A stretch of DNA of 64,000 nucleotides from FEN-1279 sp964501535. GTDB lineage: Bacteria; Bacteroidota; Ignavibacteria; Tepidaquicellales; Tepidaquicellaceae. How positions within the stretch are numbered: position 1 is the first letter of the stretch; every line of letters starts with the position of its first letter. The DNA is taken from positions 824,563 to 888,562 of the forward strand of contig CAZCSV010000001.1 of assembly GCA_964501535.1 (NCBI GenBank). Direction: 5' to 3'. The translations under genes and the position numbers were made by a program. This document shows, piece by piece, positions 61,740 to 64,000 of this stretch. The notes below the pieces were generated by a model. The model did no database searches. It saw nothing but the letters and a program-made list of their open reading frames with translations, and had not been told where the DNA came from.

Positions 61740-62507
61740 TTAATTTATTAGCTCACTTTTATTCAAATCATTATTATTAATCAGAAACTTCTTTTCAATA
61801 ATATCTGATATTTCTTTGGTTTTATTAAACCAAGAATTTTCTTTTGATATTCTCTGATACTCATCAAAATATTCGCTAAAGAATCCTGATAAAGCCAAGT
61901 CACAATTCTTTAAAAAATCTTCTTTATTTGCTGAATAACCGATAATTTCTTCATATTTTTTAAGTTCTATCAATTCAGTACATACAACCGGTATTCCCGA
62001 GGCTAAATATTCAAAAAATTTATTAGGGAATACACTTTTAAAAAACTCGGTTGTCTTAAAAGGAATTATACCAACATTAAATAAAGATAAGTACCTTGGA
62101 AGCAAATCCTGTTCAATATAATCGACCCAAACAACATTTTTAAATTTTTTCAGTTCTTCCATTTCTCTTTTAGCCGAATTATACATATTACCAATGAACA
62201 AATAATTAATATTTTGCCTTTGTTTCACTATAAAATTCAATAATTCAAAATCTACCCAATCTCGAATACCACCTAAATATCCAATTGTTTTTGAGTTTTC
62301 TATAGGCATTTTGATTGGTGCTTTTTCATTAATCCGAACTGAAAGTATCTCAAAGCTGTTACCATTTGTAATATAATAAGAATTTTTATTGGAATTAACT
62401 GACAGATTATAAAGATATTCAGATGTACAAAATACAACATCAGAGATTTTTATCAATTTATTATTGACAGATTCTAAGCTTTTATTGATGTTACCTTTAA
62501 TATCCAT
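61740..62507 (-). CDS. Glycosyltransferase, C-terminal part (gene split by assembly gap)
   Basis: 256 codons from the gap to the stop. The part reads as the second half of a GT4-like enzyme: ISDVVFCTSEYLYNLSVNSNK, KTIGYLGGIRDWVDFELLNF, YLFIGNMYNSAKREM and LFNVGIIPFKTTEFFKSVFPNKFFEYLASGIPVVCTELIEL, with the N-K-x-x-E-Y-L donor motif. The N-terminal part lies on the other side of 10 Ns. Together they give at least about 407 residues, a normal glycosyltransferase size, so one gene is very likely. Confidence 0.85.
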   Translation of the reverse strand: MDIKGNINKSLESVNNKLIKISDVVFCTSEYLYNLSVNSNKNSYYITNGNSFEILSVRINEKAPIKMPIENSKTIGYLGGIRDWVDFELLNFIVKQRQNINYLFIGNMYNSAKREMEELKKFKNVVWVDYIEQDLLPRYLSLFNVGIIPFKTTEFFKSVFPNKFFEYLASGIPVVCTELIELKKYEEIIGYSANKEDFLKNCDLALSGFFSEYFDEYQRISKENSWFNKTKEISDIIEKKFLINNNDLNKSELIN

Positions 62508-62517
62508 NNNNNNNNNN
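62508..62517. other. Assembly gap (10 Ns)
   Basis: A run of ten Ns, a standard placeholder for an unresolved join. The two reading frames flanking it are complete codons on each side, so if the gene is intact the true gap length is a multiple of three, not 10. Confidence 0.99.
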
Positions 62518-62970
62518 ATGATATATATCATACTGATCATAGATTTTCAAATCAGCGGATGACTTCACAACGTAATTATATTGAAATGGGAAATAATACC
62601 AGATAATATATTTTTTCAATCCAAAATTTTTCTTAATAAATCTGATAACTTGTTTATTTAACAAATAGTTATCAAATATAAAAAAAATCTTCTTATTCCA
62701 TAATAAATAATGAAACAATATTACAGGGGTAAATAAAAAGCAATTATGTGCGACTTTAGCAGTTTTATATTTTCCAATAAAAAGACCTAACACTTTTTTC
62801 CTGAACTTTGTAAAAAAATGAACAAAAAGAGAAACAGGTAATTGTAAAAGGACTACATTACTCCAAGTGTTCAAATTTTTTACTAATTCTTCTGTATATG
62901 CTTTTCTGTGATATCCTTCCCATTCACTTGACAGAAAAATAATATTTACATATTCATTTTTTTTATTCAT
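62518..62970 (-). CDS. Glycosyltransferase, N-terminal part (gene split by assembly gap)
   Basis: 151 codons from the chosen start MNKKNEYVNIIFLSSEWEGYHR (ATG at 62970) to the gap; the eight extra residues from 62994 overlap the upstream gene and do not fit. It contains IIWYYFPFQYNYVVKSSADLKIYDQYDIYH, matching the centre of GT4-like enzymes that read W-Y-x-P..L-x-Y-D just before the segment now found beyond the gap. It overlaps the 3' end of the next GT2 gene by 8 bp. Confidence 0.82.
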
Positions 62971-63769
62971 CTTTCTTCTTATTATATATATCAAATTTCT
63001 TGAATATTTTATAAACAGAAGATCTACCTTTAGGAAATAAAATCTTTCTTACATTAACAATATTTAGCCTACTAAATAAACGCCCATTGTTTCTTTTGGC
63101 TACCTTAAATATTTCTAATGCTTGTTTTCTTATGAATTTTCTTGATAAGGTAGAATCGTAATCTCTTTGGTATGCAAAAACTTCATTTATTAGAATCGGC
63201 TTTTCTACAGCCAACATTTTTACAAAAAGATCATAATCGAAAACAAGTTTCAATTTTTCATCTAAACCACCAACCTCATTAAATAAATCTAGTGTATAAA
63301 ATGTCGCAGGTTGTTTCACAATATCCGCTGAAACATTGATTAGATAATCATGATTAAATGGTAATTTAAAATCTTTTAAATATATTATTTCACCATTTAA
63401 ATTAATATTCTTCACCATTCCACAAATAATTTTAGTTCCAGGATTATTTTGAAAAATATCAGCAATCTTATTAAAAATTCCTGTTTCAAAAAAATCATCG
63501 GAGTTGAGCCATGTTGTTATTGCACCTGAAGCTATTTTATATCCTTTATTTATCGCATTTGCTGGTCCGTTATCTTTTTCCGATATCCATGTTAAATGCT
63601 TGTATTCTTTTAAAATTTCTACTGTATTATCGTTTGAATCCCCATCAATTACAATATGTTCAAAATTGCTATAATTCTGATTAAGTACCGATTCAATTGT
63701 ATCTCTAATATAGCTTCCTTGATTATACGAGGGGGTTATTATGGATATTTTTGGTTTTGAATTCATCAC
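62963..63769 (-). CDS. Family 2 glycosyltransferase
   Basis: A 268-residue GT-A enzyme. Start KISIITPSYNQGSYIRDTIESVLNQNYSN, then DGDSNDNTVEILKEY (about 42-56), ISEKDNGPANAINKGYKIASG, WLNSDDFFETGIF (DxD-like at about 93), and NVSADIVKQPATFYTLDLFNEVGGLDEKLKLVFDYDLFVKM. It is of the WcaA/rhamnosyl-like type common in O-antigen loci. Translation probably couples to the next gene (8-bp overlap). Sugar unknown. Confidence 0.9.
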   Translation of the reverse strand: MMNSKPKISIITPSYNQGSYIRDTIESVLNQNYSNFEHIVIDGDSNDNTVEILKEYKHLTWISEKDNGPANAINKGYKIASGAITTWLNSDDFFETGIFNKIADIFQNNPGTKIICGMVKNINLNGEIIYLKDFKLPFNHDYLINVSADIVKQPATFYTLDLFNEVGGLDEKLKLVFDYDLFVKMLAVEKPILINEVFAYQRDYDSTLSRKFIRKQALEIFKVAKRNNGRLFSRLNIVNVRKILFPKGRSSVYKIFKKFDIYNKKKDE

Positions 63770-63782
63770 TATAAATCTCTAA

Positions 63783-64000
63783 TCAGTCTTTTATAATATT
63801 TATAATTTTTTTAGATATTAATTTGTCTTTTATTATATCATAAAAATATTTTACATATTTTCTAAATACAATCAAATATACAATAAAAAACAGAATTTGA
63901 ATTAAAACGAAATATTTTTCATATGAAAGAATTATTGAGATATTTATTAAATTTAAAAAATTCATTAATAGAATATGGTATAATTTTGTATTTTTTATAA
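63783..64000 (-). CDS. Membrane protein, C-terminal part (5' end beyond window)
   Basis: The frame is open from the window edge to the stop at 63783 (at least 71 codons: IKNTKLYHILL then MNFLNLINISIIL). It holds at least one clear membrane helix (YFVLIQILFFIVYLIVF) and a basic C-terminus (YDIIKDKLISKKIINIIKD). An internal ATG at 63965 is probably not the start. In a polysaccharide locus this could be the end of a Wzx-type flippase or another polytopic protein, but the family cannot be fixed. Confidence 0.5.
   Translation of the reverse strand, partial: IKNTKLYHILLMNFLNLINISIILSYEKYFVLIQILFFIVYLIVFRKYVKYFYDIIKDKLISKKIINIIKD

Noticed and set aside
61469..61780. 103-residue plus-strand frame
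   Set aside because: Overlaps two minus-strand genes and an AT-rich gap; sequence is low complexity.
1..64000. tRNA and rRNA genes
   Set aside because: I looked for the TTCGA-type T loop and rRNA-like G+C-rich stretches on both strands and found none that fold as a tRNA; by-eye search may miss unusual ones (tRNAscan-SE would settle it).

Overview
The window is a 64 kb, AT-rich (by eye about one-third G+C) chromosomal contig from a bacterium of the Bacteroidota/Chlorobiota group, most likely an Ignavibacteria-like lineage. Three things point there. Two secreted proteins end in a type IX secretion (T9SS) sorting domain with the NYPNPFNP motif. The order pheT, small coiled-coil gene, zapA, 6S-like RNA, rny matches the arrangement known from Bacteroidota. 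The ATP synthase cluster lacks atpD and atpC. There are no rRNA genes, no tRNA genes that I could recognise and no CRISPR array. One 10-N assembly gap (62508-62517) suggests a metagenome-assembled or draft contig.

Layout. 1-23.4 kb (all minus strand): a truncated GlcD-type oxidase; an intergenic zone with two families of short tandem repeats; two T9SS cargo proteins; an MFS transporter; a flippase-like membrane protein; LolA-like, DUF3108 and CtpA-like envelope proteins; a NhaD-like antiporter; a lone nuoM; an unassigned 565-residue Rossmann protein; GNAT and HNH proteins; mdh, coaE, rny, a 6S RNA candidate, zapA and pheT; and a very lysine-rich exported protein. 23.5-30.9 kb (plus): a DUF985 cupin, a DCC thiol-oxidoreductase-like protein carrying an in-frame palindromic element, and a tight run metG-folP-copA-HMA lipoprotein-methyltransferase. 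30.9-34.1 kb (minus): a glycosyltransferase, an epimerase and a GT-C membrane enzyme. 34.2-38.2 kb (plus): a sigma-54 activator without receiver domain, lptE, a processive-type GT2 and a TPR protein. 38.2-45.5 kb (minus): the ATP synthase operon atpZ-I-B-E-F-H-A-(91-residue unknown)-G, followed by rqcH. 45.5-47.4 kb (plus): a small accessory patch with REP-like palindromes, a broken methyltransferase/Mrr-like C-terminal fragment and two orphan small proteins. 47.5-51.8 kb (minus): acyl-CoA carboxylase beta chain, murA and accA. 51.8-64 kb (minus): a surface-polysaccharide locus with glycosyltransferases, a polyprenyl-phosphate sugar transferase, wecB and nucleotide-sugar epimerases, running off the window end.

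Much of the content is envelope biology: LPS assembly (lptE), peptidoglycan precursor synthesis (murA), lipoprotein carriage, flippases and polysaccharide synthesis, with core energy metabolism (F1Fo ATPase, mdh, nuoM) between. No large undescribed system is obvious. The strongest candidates for novelty are the 91-residue gene inside the ATP synthase operon, the orphan two-gene cassette at 46.5-47.4 kb, palindromic elements lying in open reading frames, and a GT2 protein fused to a sugar-transferase-like domain that has lost its catalytic residues.
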